From the NCBI RefSeq assembly GCF_003846135.1, contig NZ_RHHM01000009.1, positions 1-64,000 of the forward strand: DNA of 64,000 nt. Direction: 5' to 3'. The stretch's first letter is position 1. Each line of letters starts with the position of its first letter. This DNA is from Erwinia psidii. GTDB taxonomy: Bacteria > Pseudomonadota > Gammaproteobacteria > Enterobacterales > Enterobacteriaceae. The notes beneath the pieces are model-generated. The model saw only the letters and a list, made by a program, of their open reading frames with translations. It had not been told where the DNA came from and made no database searches. Positions 10,710 to 20,735 of the stretch are shown in pieces. The translations under genes were made by a program, and so were the position numbers.

Positions 10710-11074
10710 TGGTGCCGGGCCTTTCCCGTTAGTGGAAAAACAGGTTGTGCGACAGCATTTGTTAAATCAGTCAGATGCCGATGTAGCCATATATCGCCAG
10801 CCTTCGTTGTAGCTGGCGCCCATATCAAATGGCGGTTCAGCGTTGTGCCGATATCCTGCATCATCAGGCCGCTTGATCAGCGATAGGCCGTAAACCGGTT
10901 AACGACGGGCTGGCGCAAAATTGACGGTAATATTGGCAGCGCCCTCTTTATACGGTCATGCAGGAAAAAGCATCAGCAACGTATCCCGTGCGATGGCGAG
11001 TGAACGGATTCTGGGTGCACAAAGGGTTCAGTTGCCGAACAGGCGGCGAACTGCCCACCCGGCAAAATGTACTG
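10710..11074. other. Gap between the acid phosphatase and the CPBP protease gene
   Basis: These 365 bases lie between two convergent genes. A hairpin-like CGCCAGCCTTCGTTGTAGCTGGCG lies near 10797-10818 and could end transcripts from either side. The open frames seen here are short, overlap on both strands and resemble nothing I know. Confidence 0.45.
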
Positions 11075-11899
11075 TTATGCTGGCGTATGCTGCCAGGCAG
11101 GGTAGGTAAAAAACAACAGGTGCAGCAGGTTAAAGGCAAAATGTACCAGGGCGGCTACCCAAATCCTGCCACTCCACAGCCAGGCCAGCCCGTAAATGAT
11201 CCCCGTGAGCGTGGCAAAAGACATCAGCAGCGGGCCGCCAGCATAATGGGCCAGTCCGAACAGCGCTGCTGCAATTAACAGCCCCCAGGTATTGCCGGTT
11301 AGCTGACTGAGCCGTTGCTGAATATAGCCACGAAATAGCGCTTCCTCTGCCAGCGAGACAAAAAACAGATTTGCCAGCATAAATGAACCAAGCCACTCCG
11401 GGGAGTGCAGCTCCACGCGCAATCTCCCCGCGACTACGGCGGTCAATAGCAACATTGGCATCGCTAACATCAACACCAGCCACCACAACCGGTTGGAAGG
11501 GGGAACGGCAGGGCGCTTTCTCAGCGTTGGCAGGCAGCCCAGCAGAACAAAAGGGATGAGCGCTTTATCAAGGTTGAACCAGAAGCTGAAAGGGGCACTT
11601 CCCGGTCCGACCTTCACCGCCTGTACAACCTGATAATTATTGAAGCCTGGGATCAGGTGCAGCATCAATGCCAGCGCGCTGGCAACCAGAATAAACTCTG
11701 CCGTCCAGCCACCTGGGGATTGCTGTGCACATCTGGTCCGATAAACGGCAACCAAAGTGATAAACGCCAGCGCAATCAGCCCTTGCAGATGCAGCGTGTA
11801 ATTCATCAGAGCAAACAGCAGAGTGCTGATAAGCAGAACCAGCGACGTTCGCAGATGAAAGGGTAAAAAGAATAATGATGCGGCTAACAGATACCACAT
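11075..11899 (-). CDS. CPBP-family intramembrane metalloprotease
   Basis: A 274-residue polytopic membrane protein with about eight hydrophobic segments. Its C-terminal half has the CPBP (CAAX protease and bacteriocin-processing, also called abortive-infection) signature: EEALFRG with Glu185, Glu186 and Arg190, FGLAHY with His218, and HFAFN with His253 and Asn257, all expected to line the metal site inside the membrane. Bacterial members include proteins for bacteriocin maturation and self-immunity, but many have no assigned substrate and none can be assigned here. No bacteriocin or peptide gene is visible next to it. It stands alone, upstream of and divergent from prlC. Confidence 0.85.
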   Translation of the reverse strand: MWYLLAASLFFLPFHLRTSLVLLISTLLFALMNYTLHLQGLIALAFITLVAVYRTRCAQQSPGGWTAEFILVASALALMLHLIPGFNNYQVVQAVKVGPGSAPFSFWFNLDKALIPFVLLGCLPTLRKRPAVPPSNRLWWLVLMLAMPMLLLTAVVAGRLRVELHSPEWLGSFMLANLFFVSLAEEALFRGYIQQRLSQLTGNTWGLLIAAALFGLAHYAGGPLLMSFATLTGIIYGLAWLWSGRIWVAALVHFAFNLLHLLFFTYPAWQHTPA

Positions 11900-12077
11900 G
11901 GTGAAACGCTCCCTGTAGAAATACTAATAATGTCAACACAATGACGGCAAAATTATGCAACTGCCTGGGTTTAGAGGCAAGCATATTGTCCTGCCTTGAT
12001 TTTCTCCACGCTTAGCCTCATGTTAACGTAATTGCGCGTTTACCGCGCTTCAACCTTCAATGAACAAGGACTGCGCT

Positions 12078-14123
12078 ATGACTAACCCTCTATTGACTTC
12101 TTTCACGCTTCCGCCTTTTTCTGCCATTAAACCAGAACACGTTGTGCCTGCTGTGACCAGCGCACTGGAAAACTGTCGTGCAGCGGTAGAAGCCGCAGTG
12201 GCTCAGGGAGCGCCCTATAGCTGGGAAAATCTTGTGCAGCCGCTGGCAGAAGTGGACGATCGTTTAGGGCGTCTTTTTTCACCGGTCAGCCATCTTAACT
12301 CGGTTAAAAACAGCCCGGAACTGCGCGAAGCCTATGAGCAGACGCTGCCGCTGCTGTCGGAATACAGTACCTGGGTCGGACAGCATGAGGGATTGTACCA
12401 GGCGTACCGTAATCTGAAAGAGAACAGCTATCAAGGCCTTAGCCTTGCACAGCAGAAAGCGGTTGATAATGCGCTACGTGATTTTGAACTGTCCGGCATA
12501 GGTCTGTCGCAAGAGAAGCAAAAACGCTACGGAGAGATTGCGGCGCGCCTGTCCGAGCTTGGTTCGAAGTACAGTAATAATGTGCTGGATGCCACGATGG
12601 GTTGGAGCAAGCTGATAACGGATGAAAGTGAACTGTCCGGCCTGCCGGAGAGCGCGCTGGCGGCGGCAAAAGCCCAGGCAGAGGCGAAAGAGCAGCAGGG
12701 CTGGCTGTTGACGCTGGATATTCCCAGCTATCTGCCGGTGATGACCTACTGCGACAATCAGGCGCTGCGTGAAGAGATGTACCGCGCCTATTCCACCCGT
12801 GCTTCCGATCAGGGCCCGAACGCGGGTAAGTGGGATAACAGCGAGGTTATGGCTGAAACGCTGGCGTTGCGTCATGAACTGGCCCAGCTGCTGGGCTTTG
12901 CTTCTTACGCAGATAAATCGCTGGCGACCAAGATGGCTGAAAACGTTGAGCAGGTGACTGGTTTCCTGACGGATCTGGCTCAGCGTGCGCGGCCTCAGGC
13001 TGAAAAAGAGTTGCAACAGCTACGTGCTTTTGCGAAGCAAGAACACGGTGTGGACGAGTTGCATCCCTGGGATTTGACTTATTACGGCGAAAAACAGAAG
13101 CAGCATCTTTATACCATCAGTGATGAGCAACTGCGTCCTTATTTCCCTGAGGAACGCGCGCTCAATGGCCTGTTTGAAGTGGTAAAACGCATTTACGGCA
13201 TAACGGCTAAAGAGCGTAAGGATGTGGATGTTTACCATCCTGATGTGCGCTTCTTCGACCTGTTTGACGAGAGCGGCGATCTGCGTGGCAGTTTCTATCT
13301 GGATCTGTACGCCCGCGAACACAAACGCGGCGGGGCCTGGATGGATGATTGTGTTGGTCAGATGCGTAAAGCGGACGGTTCGCTGCAAAAGCCCGTTGCT
13401 TATCTGACCTGCAACTTCAACCGTCCGCTGGGCGGCAAACCAGCACTGTTTACTCATGATGAAGTGACCACCCTGTTCCATGAATTTGGTCATGGTCTGC
13501 ATCATATGTTAACGCGTGTTGAAACTCCTGGCGTGTCTGGCATAAATGGGGTTCCGTGGGATGCGGTCGAACTGCCAAGCCAGTTTATGGAAAACTGGTG
13601 TTGGGAGCCGCAAGCGCTGGCATTTATCTCCGGGCATTATGAAACCGGTGAACCACTGCCACAGGAACTGCTGGATAAAATGCTGGCAGCCAAGAATTAT
13701 CAGGCGGCGCTGTTTATTCTGCGTCAGCTGGAGTTTGGCCTGTTCGACTTCCGTCTGCATGCCGAGTTTGACCCCTCAAAAGGGGCGAAGATCCTTGAGA
13801 TGTTGCAGGAGATCAAAACGCTGGTGGCCGTGGTGCCAGCCCCTTCATGGGGCCGCTTCCCACACGCTTTCAGTCATATTTTTGCCGGAGGCTACGCGGC
13901 GGGTTACTACAGCTATCTGTGGGCCGACGTGCTGGCAGCCGATGCATATTCCCGCTTCGAAGAGGAAGGGATTTTTAATCGGCAAACGGGCCAGTCTTTT
14001 CTGGATAACATCCTGACGCGAGGCGGTTCTGAAGAGCCCATGACGCTGTTCAAACGCTTCCGGGGTCGTGAACCGCAGCTGGATGCCATGCTGGATCATT
14101 ACGGTATTCAGGAACAGGCGTAG
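12078..14123 (+). CDS. prlC: Oligopeptidase A (PrlC/OpdA), M3 zinc metallopeptidase
   Basis: OpdA is a cytoplasmic thimet-type metallopeptidase that degrades signal peptides and other oligopeptides. The 681-residue protein is nearly collinear with E. coli OpdA (680). The zinc site HEFGHGLHH is at about residue 469, and a second ligand Glu follows in [12 protein letters not shown]. An in-frame ATG lies 18 bases upstream at 12060, but the start MTNPLL is the conserved one. The stop overlaps the GTG of rsmJ by one base, so the two genes are one operon, as in E. coli, where a heat-shock promoter drives them. I could not define that promoter here. Confidence 0.96.
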   Translation: MTNPLLTSFTLPPFSAIKPEHVVPAVTSALENCRAAVEAAVAQGAPYSWENLVQPLAEVDDRLGRLFSPVSHLNSVKNSPELREAYEQTLPLLSEYSTWVGQHEGLYQAYRNLKENSYQGLSLAQQKAVDNALRDFELSGIGLSQEKQKRYGEIAARLSELGSKYSNNVLDATMGWSKLITDESELSGLPESALAAAKAQAEAKEQQGWLLTLDIPSYLPVMTYCDNQALREEMYRAYSTRASDQGPNAGKWDNSEVMAETLALRHELAQLLGFASYADKSLATKMAENVEQVTGFLTDLAQRARPQAEKELQQLRAFAKQEHGVDELHPWDLTYYGEKQKQHLYTISDEQLRPYFPEERALNGLFEVVKRIYGITAKERKDVDVYHPDVRFFDLFDESGDLRGSFYLDLYAREHKRGGAWMDDCVGQMRKADGSLQKPVAYLTCNFNRPLGGKPALFTHDEVTTLFHEFGHGLHHMLTRVETPGVSGINGVPWDAVELPSQFMENWCWEPQALAFISGHYETGEPLPQELLDKMLAAKNYQAALFILRQLEFGLFDFRLHAEFDPSKGAKILEMLQEIKTLVAVVPAPSWGRFPHAFSHIFAGGYAAGYYSYLWADVLAADAYSRFEEEGIFNRQTGQSFLDNILTRGGSEEPMTLFKRFRGREPQLDAMLDHYGIQEQA

Positions 14124-14878
14124 TGGAAATCTGTTTCATTGATGAATCGGGCGTCGGTGACGACGCCCTTTCTGTTTTAGCCACCCGCTGGCAGCTACAC
14201 CACAACGATCTGGCGCCAATAGCCCTGGTAATGACGCATACTCATCTGGAGCTGCGTAAACGGGATGAACCAAAGCTTGGTGGGATTTTTGTGGATTTCG
14301 TTGAGGGCGCGATGGCTCACCGTCGTCGCTTTGGTGGTGGACGGGGCGAGGCAGTGGCCAAAGCCGTCGGTATTAAAGGCAGTTATCTGCCTGAGGTGGT
14401 TGATGCAACGGCCGGGCTGGGACGCGATGCATTTGTGCTGGCTTCACTGGGATGTCGGGTAACCATGCTGGAGCGCCACCCGGTGGTGGCTGCTTTGCTT
14501 GACGATGGTCTGCAGCGAGGTTATCAGGACGTTGAGATCGGCGGCTGGCTACGTGAGCGCCTGACGTTGGTTCACACCTCCAGCCTGGCGGCGTTGAGTG
14601 AAATCAGCAATAAGCCTGACGTGGTTTATCTCGATCCCATGTATCCACATAAACAGAAGCGTGCACTGGTTAAGAAGGAAATGCGGGTATTTCAGGCGTT
14701 GGTAGGGGCAGATGCAGATGCTGATGATCTGCTTACCCCAGCCCGCAAGCTGGCTAAAAAGCGGGTAGTGGTCAAGCGTCCTGACTATGCCCCACCGCTG
14801 GCCGGTGTGGTGACACAATCAGCGGTGATCACCAAAAGCCACCGTTTTGATATTTACCCGCCGCTGTTGGATGGATAA
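14123..14878 (+). CDS. rsmJ: 16S rRNA (guanine(1516)-N2)-methyltransferase RsmJ
   Basis: RsmJ (formerly YhiQ) methylates G1516 of 16S rRNA with S-adenosylmethionine. The 251-residue protein shows [11 protein letters not shown] and [13 protein letters not shown] in its N-terminal substrate region, the SAM-binding [15 protein letters not shown], and the catalytic VYLDPMYP. It begins at a GTG overlapping the prlC stop codon by one base, which argues for translational coupling. A hairpin AGGGCGGAAAATTCCGCCC follows the stop by a few bases. Confidence 0.95.
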   Translation: MEICFIDESGVGDDALSVLATRWQLHHNDLAPIALVMTHTHLELRKRDEPKLGGIFVDFVEGAMAHRRRFGGGRGEAVAKAVGIKGSYLPEVVDATAGLGRDAFVLASLGCRVTMLERHPVVAALLDDGLQRGYQDVEIGGWLRERLTLVHTSSLAALSEISNKPDVVYLDPMYPHKQKRALVKKEMRVFQALVGADADADDLLTPARKLAKKRVVVKRPDYAPPLAGVVTQSAVITKSHRFDIYPPLLDG

Positions 14879-14947
14879 AGCAGGGCGGAAAATTCCGCCC
14901 GATGGGGATGTATTTATTGGCGTCTGCCGGACAGGGTTCTGTCAGAC

Positions 14948-15385
14948 TTACCTGTCTTCATCATCGCGTAACGGCACGATCAGCATATCAACATGGACGG
15001 TATTAATAAGCTGGCGTGCTGACGACATCAGCTTGCTCCAGAAGTCCTGATGATGCCCGCATACCACGAGGTCCACATCATATTGTTTAATGGCATCGAC
15101 CAGTACCTGGCCGAGATCGCCACTGCCGCTGAGGGTTTCTGAAACCGGATAGCCTGCACTGGCGGACAGCTCAGTCAGTGCTGAGTGTGTCTCTTCAGAA
15201 ATACGCTTCTGCATATCGCCCAGGTTGACGTCGATTAATCCGGTATAGAGATCGGAATAGTTCACGTCCACATGAATCAAAGAAACTTTGGCGTCGTAAG
15301 GACGGGCGATTGAGACGGCTTTAGCGACCAGCAATTTACTTTCCGGTGAAAGATCCACTGCAATCAGAATGTGTTTATAAGACAT
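14948..15385 (-). CDS. uspA: Universal stress protein A
   Basis: UspA is a small cytoplasmic dimer induced by growth arrest and many stresses. The 145-residue protein begins [16 protein letters not shown], as in E. coli (144), and carries the Usp alpha/beta fold with the conserved [19 protein letters not shown] near the C-terminus. E. coli UspA-type members lack the ATP-binding glycine loop, and here too the GHHQ stretch lacks the G-2x-G-9x-G pattern. The start at 15385 is chosen by homology and by AAAGGAG upstream. It is divergent from uspB, as in E. coli. Confidence 0.95.
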   Translation of the reverse strand: MSYKHILIAVDLSPESKLLVAKAVSIARPYDAKVSLIHVDVNYSDLYTGLIDVNLGDMQKRISEETHSALTELSASAGYPVSETLSGSGDLGQVLVDAIKQYDVDLVVCGHHQDFWSKLMSSARQLINTVHVDMLIVPLRDDEDR

Positions 15386-15725
15386 AACGATACTCCTTTC
15401 ATTCGTTGCGGTCTGGTCACCGCAAAACATTGTTGTCTTTGTTTCATCATAATGGGTTGAAATCAATATAAATATTGAAATTAAGCAGGATTCTCAACGC
15501 GCACAGGCAAACCGTAACGGCGCTTTTTTTATCGGTCCAAGTATAGCCCGTATTGTCAACGAGAAGTCTGTCGTTGGTGGCCTTTGCGAAGCGGATCAAA
15601 AGTAATTGTGCGCTTTTACCTGAGTCCTGTGGCAACAATGCTGGAAAAATCCAAAGCACATCTCCTACACTAAAAAGCAATGATAAGTTGTGCACTTAAC
15701 GGCCTTTTGCTTTCAGGAGAGGATG
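15386..15725. other. uspA-uspB divergent regulatory region
   Basis: About 340 bases hold both stress promoters (uspA to the left, uspB to the right). In E. coli uspB depends on sigma S. I see AT-rich patches but no motif that I can assign with confidence, and no extra gene. Confidence 0.5.
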
Positions 15726-16061
15726 ATGATTAGCACTACCGCGCTTTTTTGGGCTTTGTGTGTCGTTTGTGTCGTGAACATGGCACGTTACTTTTCCTCT
15801 TTACGCGCGTTGCTGGTGGTGCTCCGCGGGTGCGATCCCTTATTGTATCAGTACGTTGATGGTGCAGGTTTTTTTACCTCGCGCGGTCAGCCGGGCAAGC
15901 AAATACGGCTGGTGCGCTATATATGGTTACAGCGCTACCACGACCATCATGATGATGAGTTTATCCGCCGCTGTGAGCGGGTGCGTGGGCAGTTTATTCT
16001 TAGCAGCGCACTGTGCGGTCTGGTGATTGTCAGTCTGGTGGGATTATTGATGCGGTACTGA
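15726..16061 (+). CDS. uspB: Universal stress protein B, small membrane protein
   Basis: A 111-residue inner-membrane protein matching E. coli UspB almost residue for residue, including [16 protein letters not shown] and the cytoplasmic [15 protein letters not shown] stretch. It has one hydrophobic segment at each end (about 6-25 and 88-108). In E. coli it is sigma-S-induced and affects ethanol resistance in stationary phase; its molecular function is not known. Two adjacent ATGs exist (15723 and 15726); the second gives the family start MIST. Confidence 0.94.
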   Translation: MISTTALFWALCVVCVVNMARYFSSLRALLVVLRGCDPLLYQYVDGAGFFTSRGQPGKQIRLVRYIWLQRYHDHHDDEFIRRCERVRGQFILSSALCGLVIVSLVGLLMRY

Positions 16062-16076
16062 GCAAAGGCAAAAAGT

Positions 16077-16109
16077 AAAAAAGGTGGGAATGTGTCCCAC
16101 CTTTTTTTT
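16077..16109. terminator. Bidirectional terminator between uspB and pitA
   Basis: A symmetric hairpin (AAAAAAGGTGGGA, loop ATGTG, TCCCACCTTTTTT) has an A-run before it and a T-run after it, so it works in both directions for the convergent uspB and pitA. Confidence 0.9.
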
Positions 16110-16123
16110 GTAAAACAGCGTCG

Positions 16124-17623
16124 TTAAACCAGCTTCAGAGCAATCCAGTACAGCACACCGGATAACACTATCGAGACGGGCAGAGTAAAGATCCACGCCA
16201 GCAGGATATTCTTAACGGTGCGTCCCTGTATACCACCACCATCAACCAGCATGGTTCCGGCGACGGAAGAGGAGAGTACGTGGGTAGTGGATACCGGCAT
16301 TCCGGTATAGCTGGCAATACCGATAGAGACTGCGGCAGTCATCTGTGCCGACATGCCCTGTGCGTAAGTCATGCCTTTTTTACCGATTTTTTCACCAATG
16401 GTGACGGCGACACGACGCCAACCCACCATGGTTCCCAGCGACAGAGCTAAGGCCACCGCGACGATAATCCAGACTGGCGCATACTCAATGGTGTTCAGTA
16501 AATCGCCTTTCAGCTTGTTCAGGAAGCGCTGATCTTCGCCAGAAGTCTGCGGAAGTTTGGCCACCTTGTCTGCTGTATCAGAGATACACATCATCAGACG
16601 ACGCAGATGGCTGCGCTGTTCAACGCTGAGCGCATCGTAGCTTTGCAGGTTATTCAGCAACGTCTGAGCATGTTGTATAGCAGGTAACGCCCGCGACGCG
16701 TCACAGTGGAACTCCCGTGGCTCGTCAGTACTTTGGTCCGGGGTTGGCACAATTGGCGGTGCCATCTGCACAATATGCGTCAGTGAGTCAGCATGCTGAC
16801 TGTAATATTGCTCAAGATGATTCACTGCGTCGCGGGTGCGGGTAATATCATACCCGGAGGCGTTCATATTCACCATGAAACCTGCCGGCGCTACGCCAAT
16901 CAGCACCAGCATAATCAGACCAATACCTTTCTGACCATCGTTAGCACCGTGTGAGTAGCTCACGCCGATGGCTGAAACGATCAGGGCAATGCGGGTCCAG
17001 AAAGGGGGTTTCTTCTTACCGTCGATCTTCTCGCGCTCCGCCGGCGTCATATGAATACGGCGGCGTTTCTTATTCCCGCTCCAGTAGCGACGCAAAATGA
17101 ACACCAGTACGCCAGCGACTATCAGGCCAACGATCGGTGAAATCACCAGCGACAAAAGGATGCCGATCATTTTGGGGACATTCAAGGCGTCGACCACTGA
17201 CGTGCCGGTCAGCAGCGCGTTGGTCAGGCCAATACCAATGATTGCCCCAATAAGGGTGTGAGAACTGGATGCTGGCAGGCCGAAATACCATGTGCCAAGG
17301 TTCCAGATGATGGCTGCCAGCAACATGGAAAAGACCATCGCCAGCCCGTGGGCCGAGCCGACATTCAGCAACAGATCGGTGGGGAGCAAATGAACGATAG
17401 CGTAAGCCACGCTTAGCCCACCGAGCAGAACCCCAAAGAAATTAAAGACGCCTGCCATGACTACCGCAAGTTGCGATCGCATAGCGCGGGTGTAAATAAC
17501 AGTAGCCACTGCGTTGGCCGTGTCGTGGAAACCATTGATGGCTTCGTAGAACAAAACAAACAGCAGAGCGAGGACCAGTAACAGGCCGGTATGATAATCA
17601 AGACCAGCAAACAGATGTAGCAT
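16124..17623 (-). CDS. pitA: Low-affinity inorganic phosphate/metal-phosphate transporter PitA
   Basis: PitA is a proton-coupled inner-membrane symporter that takes up phosphate as neutral metal-phosphate (with Mg, Zn and others). The 499-residue protein has the duplicated PHO4 signature: [24 protein letters not shown] near the N-terminus and [12 protein letters not shown] in the middle, plus [16 protein letters not shown] and its repeat [17 protein letters not shown] cytoplasmic loop lies at roughly 270-385. The start MLHLFAGLD is the conserved one; an upstream in-frame codon at 17662 only adds a non-conserved extension. Placed as in E. coli, convergent with uspB. Confidence 0.95.
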   Translation of the reverse strand: MLHLFAGLDYHTGLLLVLALLFVLFYEAINGFHDTANAVATVIYTRAMRSQLAVVMAGVFNFFGVLLGGLSVAYAIVHLLPTDLLLNVGSAHGLAMVFSMLLAAIIWNLGTWYFGLPASSSHTLIGAIIGIGLTNALLTGTSVVDALNVPKMIGILLSLVISPIVGLIVAGVLVFILRRYWSGNKKRRRIHMTPAEREKIDGKKKPPFWTRIALIVSAIGVSYSHGANDGQKGIGLIMLVLIGVAPAGFMVNMNASGYDITRTRDAVNHLEQYYSQHADSLTHIVQMAPPIVPTPDQSTDEPREFHCDASRALPAIQHAQTLLNNLQSYDALSVEQRSHLRRLMMCISDTADKVAKLPQTSGEDQRFLNKLKGDLLNTIEYAPVWIIVAVALALSLGTMVGWRRVAVTIGEKIGKKGMTYAQGMSAQMTAAVSIGIASYTGMPVSTTHVLSSSVAGTMLVDGGGIQGRTVKNILLAWIFTLPVSIVLSGVLYWIALKLV

Positions 17624-17855
17624 AAGCGTTACGCCATATTGGAGGACATGAACGCGGCGCATTATCCGCGAGAAACCGCATCAGGGGAAAGTGAAATATA
17701 GACTTTTTTTGACATTCAGGTGCTATTGAGGAGAAATTTCCTGTTTTTTTAGTCCAAAGGCATCAGATGTTTCTGTTTTGGCAGGCTGGTGATACTGGTA
17801 TCGGTGCCGCCTAATCACTACAATCACCGTTTTTAAGCCGGAGTCGGAGCGGGTA

Positions 17856-19040
17856 GTGGAAAAATTTGACGTTATCATCATTGGTGCGGGTGCGGCGGGT
17901 CTGTTTTGCGCTGCTCAGGCGGGGCAACGAGGTAAACGTGTATTACTGCTCGATAACGGCAAAAAAGCGGGGCGAAAAATTTTGATGTCGGGTGGAGGAC
18001 GCTGCAACTTTACCAATCTCTACACCGAACCCGCCGCCTACCTCTCCCACAATCCACATTTCTGTAAATCAGCCCTGGCCCGCTATACCCAGTGGGACTT
18101 TATCGATCTGGTCAACCGTCATTCTATCGCCTGGCATGAAAAAACGCAGGGACAGCTGTTTTGCGATGAGTCTGCCCAGCAAATTGTCGATCTGCTACTA
18201 AAAGAGTGTGAGGCCGGAAAGGTGACGCTGCGATTACGCAGCCAGATCCAAAGCGTAACGCGTGATGACGCAGGCTACACAGTTGAAGTGAATGGCAGCA
18301 CGGTACAGGCTGAAAAGCTGGTGGTAGCGTCTGGTGGCCTTTCCATGCCGGGGTTGGGCGCTTCGCCATTTGGCTATAAAATCGCCGGGCAGTTTGGTTT
18401 GAAAGTCTTTCCGACACGAGCCGGTCTGGTGCCTTTTACGCTGCATAAACCTTTGCTGGAGCAATTACAGACGCTTTCCGGCGTGGCGGTACCCGCAGTG
18501 ATAACGGCGGACGATGGCACGGTGTTTAAAGAAGCCCTGCTGTTCACTCATCGTGGCCTGTCTGGCCCGGCAGTACTGCAGATTTCCAGCTACTGGCAGG
18601 CAGGAGAAATCGTCACTGTTAATCTCTGCCCGGAATGCGATCTGGATGCGCTTATTACTCAGGAGCGTGGTGAGCATCCGAATCAGAGTCTGAAAAATAC
18701 CCTGGCAAAAGTGCTGCCGCGCCGTCTGGTTGAGTGCCTGCAATTGTTGGGGTATATCCCCGAATGCACCCTAAAACAGCTTAACAGCAATCAGCAGGGC
18801 GAGCTGGCGATGTCACTGCATACCTGGCGGGTTCAGCCCAATGGTACCGAGGGCTACCGTACCGCAGAGGTGACGCTGGGCGGGGTGGATACGCACGCAC
18901 TCTCTTCAAAAACTATGGAATCCCGCGATGTGCCTGGTTTGTATTTTATTGGTGAAGTGGTGGACGTCTCCGGCTGGTTGGGCGGGTATAACTTTCAGTG
19001 GGCGTGGAGCTCAGCATGGGCCTGTGGGCAGGCTATTTGA
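17856..19040 (+). CDS. yhiN: YhiN-family FAD/NAD(P)-binding flavoprotein (HI0933-like)
   Basis: A 394-residue cytoplasmic flavoprotein of the HI0933/YhiN family. It has the dinucleotide-binding loop IIGAGAAGLFCAAQAG at about 8-23, the family stretch KKAGRKILMSGGGRCNFTN, and the C-terminal FIGEVVDVSGWLGGYNFQWAWSSA. Length and sequence match E. coli YhiN; its substrate is not established. The start is GTG at 17856, giving VEKFDVIIIGAG, with GGAG upstream. It lies divergent from pitA, as in E. coli, and marks the end of the conserved block before an accessory region. Confidence 0.9.
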   Translation: MEKFDVIIIGAGAAGLFCAAQAGQRGKRVLLLDNGKKAGRKILMSGGGRCNFTNLYTEPAAYLSHNPHFCKSALARYTQWDFIDLVNRHSIAWHEKTQGQLFCDESAQQIVDLLLKECEAGKVTLRLRSQIQSVTRDDAGYTVEVNGSTVQAEKLVVASGGLSMPGLGASPFGYKIAGQFGLKVFPTRAGLVPFTLHKPLLEQLQTLSGVAVPAVITADDGTVFKEALLFTHRGLSGPAVLQISSYWQAGEIVTVNLCPECDLDALITQERGEHPNQSLKNTLAKVLPRRLVECLQLLGYIPECTLKQLNSNQQGELAMSLHTWRVQPNGTEGYRTAEVTLGGVDTHALSSKTMESRDVPGLYFIGEVVDVSGWLGGYNFQWAWSSAWACGQAI

Positions 19041-19343
19041 AATGTGTGGTGGAATAATAACGTTCGCGCATTAGCCAAATCGAAATAATCAAAGGTACAC
19101 TGTTCTGCGTCACATAAAACTGTGCGTTAGCGATCATGGCGCATAAAGTAACGTTATGATTATTTATTACATGCACCGATAGCCTGAGATAAGCTTCGCT
19201 TGCCCGTGGCATAAATACCCTGAATAATTTTCAAACCGATAGTCTGGCTGTGAGAACTCTGATCAGCATTAAGGCGGTTCGGGCAAACTTTCTCCTGCGG
19301 GTTATGGCACAGGTATACCTGAAATAATTCGCGTTGCAGCAAG
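19041..19343. other. Gap after yhiN, no clear gene
   Basis: About 300 bases follow yhiN. A 77-codon minus-strand frame (19393-19160) overlaps the next ORF and has no recognisable family. The plus strand has short open stretches broken by stops. It may be part of the same decayed segment as 19344-19801. Confidence 0.4.
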
Positions 19344-19801
19344 GTGGCAATCGAAGTAATCCGAACTGACAGCATTTTCAAAGGGCAAACCACGCAAACC
19401 GGGCTGGGGATAAATGTGATGTGTACCAGTGCTAATGCTGAGGTGCTAAATTATATTCATACCGCGACAACAAAAATAACGCCCAAAGGTAGCCGGTTAT
19501 CAGCTGGTGATAACTATTTCTCGACCAAAAAAGAAAACCCGGGGTTAACGCTAAGGATGGATGGTAAAGATCTTTTGCCAGACGTTGGCGTGGAAATAGA
19601 CGTTCCTGTTACATCTGGATCTTCAGCAGTAAAATTACCGATTGAGGTAACACCACATCTGACTTCCCTCTCCTTAAATAAGCCAACGTGGCTTATTTAA
19701 GGAGAGGGGCTGAAAATATTACCAGCTCAATCCCGTTTACCATAGATGTTAAGGAAATCAATAACGACTTATCACCCATGCCTGAATACCAACGCCAGTG
19801 A
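19344..19801 (+). pseudogene. Broken ORF of unknown function interrupted by a 41-base palindromic insertion
   Basis: The frame opens at a GTG (19344, weak start) and stops at 19700 inside a perfect palindrome. If the 41 bases 19668-19708 are removed, the frame continues without break from HLTS into AENITSSIPFTIDVKE and ends at a TGA at 19799-19801, giving about 138 residues. The sequence is rich in Thr, Ser, Val and Lys, with alternating hydrophobic residues suggesting beta strands, as in fimbrial or other secreted beta-sandwich proteins, but I do not recognise the family. The 5' part is also missing, because a stop lies eight codons upstream. Likely a decayed secreted or fimbrial-type gene. 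Confidence 0.5.
19666..19708. repeat. Perfect 20-bp inverted repeat with 3-base centre
   Basis: The left arm starts CCCTCTCCTTAAATAAGCC (19666-19684) and the right arm is its exact reverse complement (19690-19708), with AACGT in the middle; the outer A and T also pair, leaving ACG. It is not followed by a T-run, and it breaks an otherwise continuous frame, so an insertion is a better explanation than a terminator. No second copy was noticed in the window. Confidence 0.75.
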
Positions 19802-20735
19802 CAGGCATATTGACACCCGCGTATGTCGCCATACCCCATTTTCTCTCCGGGAATTGATGGTACGTCAGGGAGCGACTCCTTTCAGGATAATCGGAGAATG
19901 TCGCATGACATTCTCCGCATCAGTTTTTTTGCGATGCCTGGTCGTCGTACCTGTCAAAAATTTGCTGTTTTCCCCGCTGTTTTGGATTTGACATTTATCG
20001 CCATATCAGGCGGTTTTCCCTTTTTTCGGGTGCACAGCAGAATAGAATAACGAAAATTTACTCCAATAAAAGAGGTGAAAACGTGGTGTTATGAATGCAC
20101 CCTGAGCGATGAATTTGGTGGATTTAATGACATAGCCGAAAGCCGATCCACCGGAAGAATAACCGCATGGGAATGGATTTTTAATATTTAACGATGATTA
20201 TGTCAGCTCAGTAAGAATATTTTTTGTTTATTACTGGAGCTTAATGATTTTTTATGGGTTATTAATCGATTTAAATAACGGATCTGTGTATGTGATTATC
20301 AATATATTATAGTTTCTCTGTATTCAAATATCACCAGGCAGAGAGGTTTTCTACGTGACCCATGGCCGCAGTAATCAATGCTGTCTTCTGGGAAGGTGTG
20401 CTTTTACTTTTTCCTGTTACTTTATTTTTTTGTTTTTTGTCGCTGCGTCATATTTGTTGTTTTTATAGTAAATTTTAAGTAGTTTAATTCCAATTAATTC
20501 AAATTAAAGTCAGTAAAAAATTCTTCACTCATTATTAACTTTGTCCTAATATCCTTAAGGATGAGTTAACGAGTTGAATCATGAATGGACTAATTGTCAG
20601 TTTATCTTTTACAACTTCTTTATAAGACCGTTTTGTCAGTAATTATCTTAACATTTTTGGTTTTTCTCAAATCACATTCTGTAACCACAGTAGCATCACA
20701 TTTAATTTTTATGGAAAGCAAATGAAGGAATCACC
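19802..20735. other. AT-rich upstream region of the autotransporter
   Basis: Nearly 950 bases with no supported gene. The first part contains short overlapping frames and a terminator-like hairpin (19892-19930). From about 20170 to 20720 the sequence is strongly AT-rich with many T-runs, unlike the neighbouring core genes; such regions often carry H-NS-silenced promoters, and it probably holds the autotransporter promoter. Confidence 0.5.
19892..19930 (+). terminator. Terminator-like hairpin
   Basis: An 11-pair perfect stem CGGAGAATGTC/GACATTCTCCG with loop GCAT is followed after about five bases by seven T. It lies 90 bases after the end of the broken ORF and may be its old terminator. Confidence 0.45.

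Noticed and set aside
19160-19393. 77-codon minus-strand frame
   Set aside because: Antisense to the broken ORF at 19344; no recognisable domain and no clear start signal.
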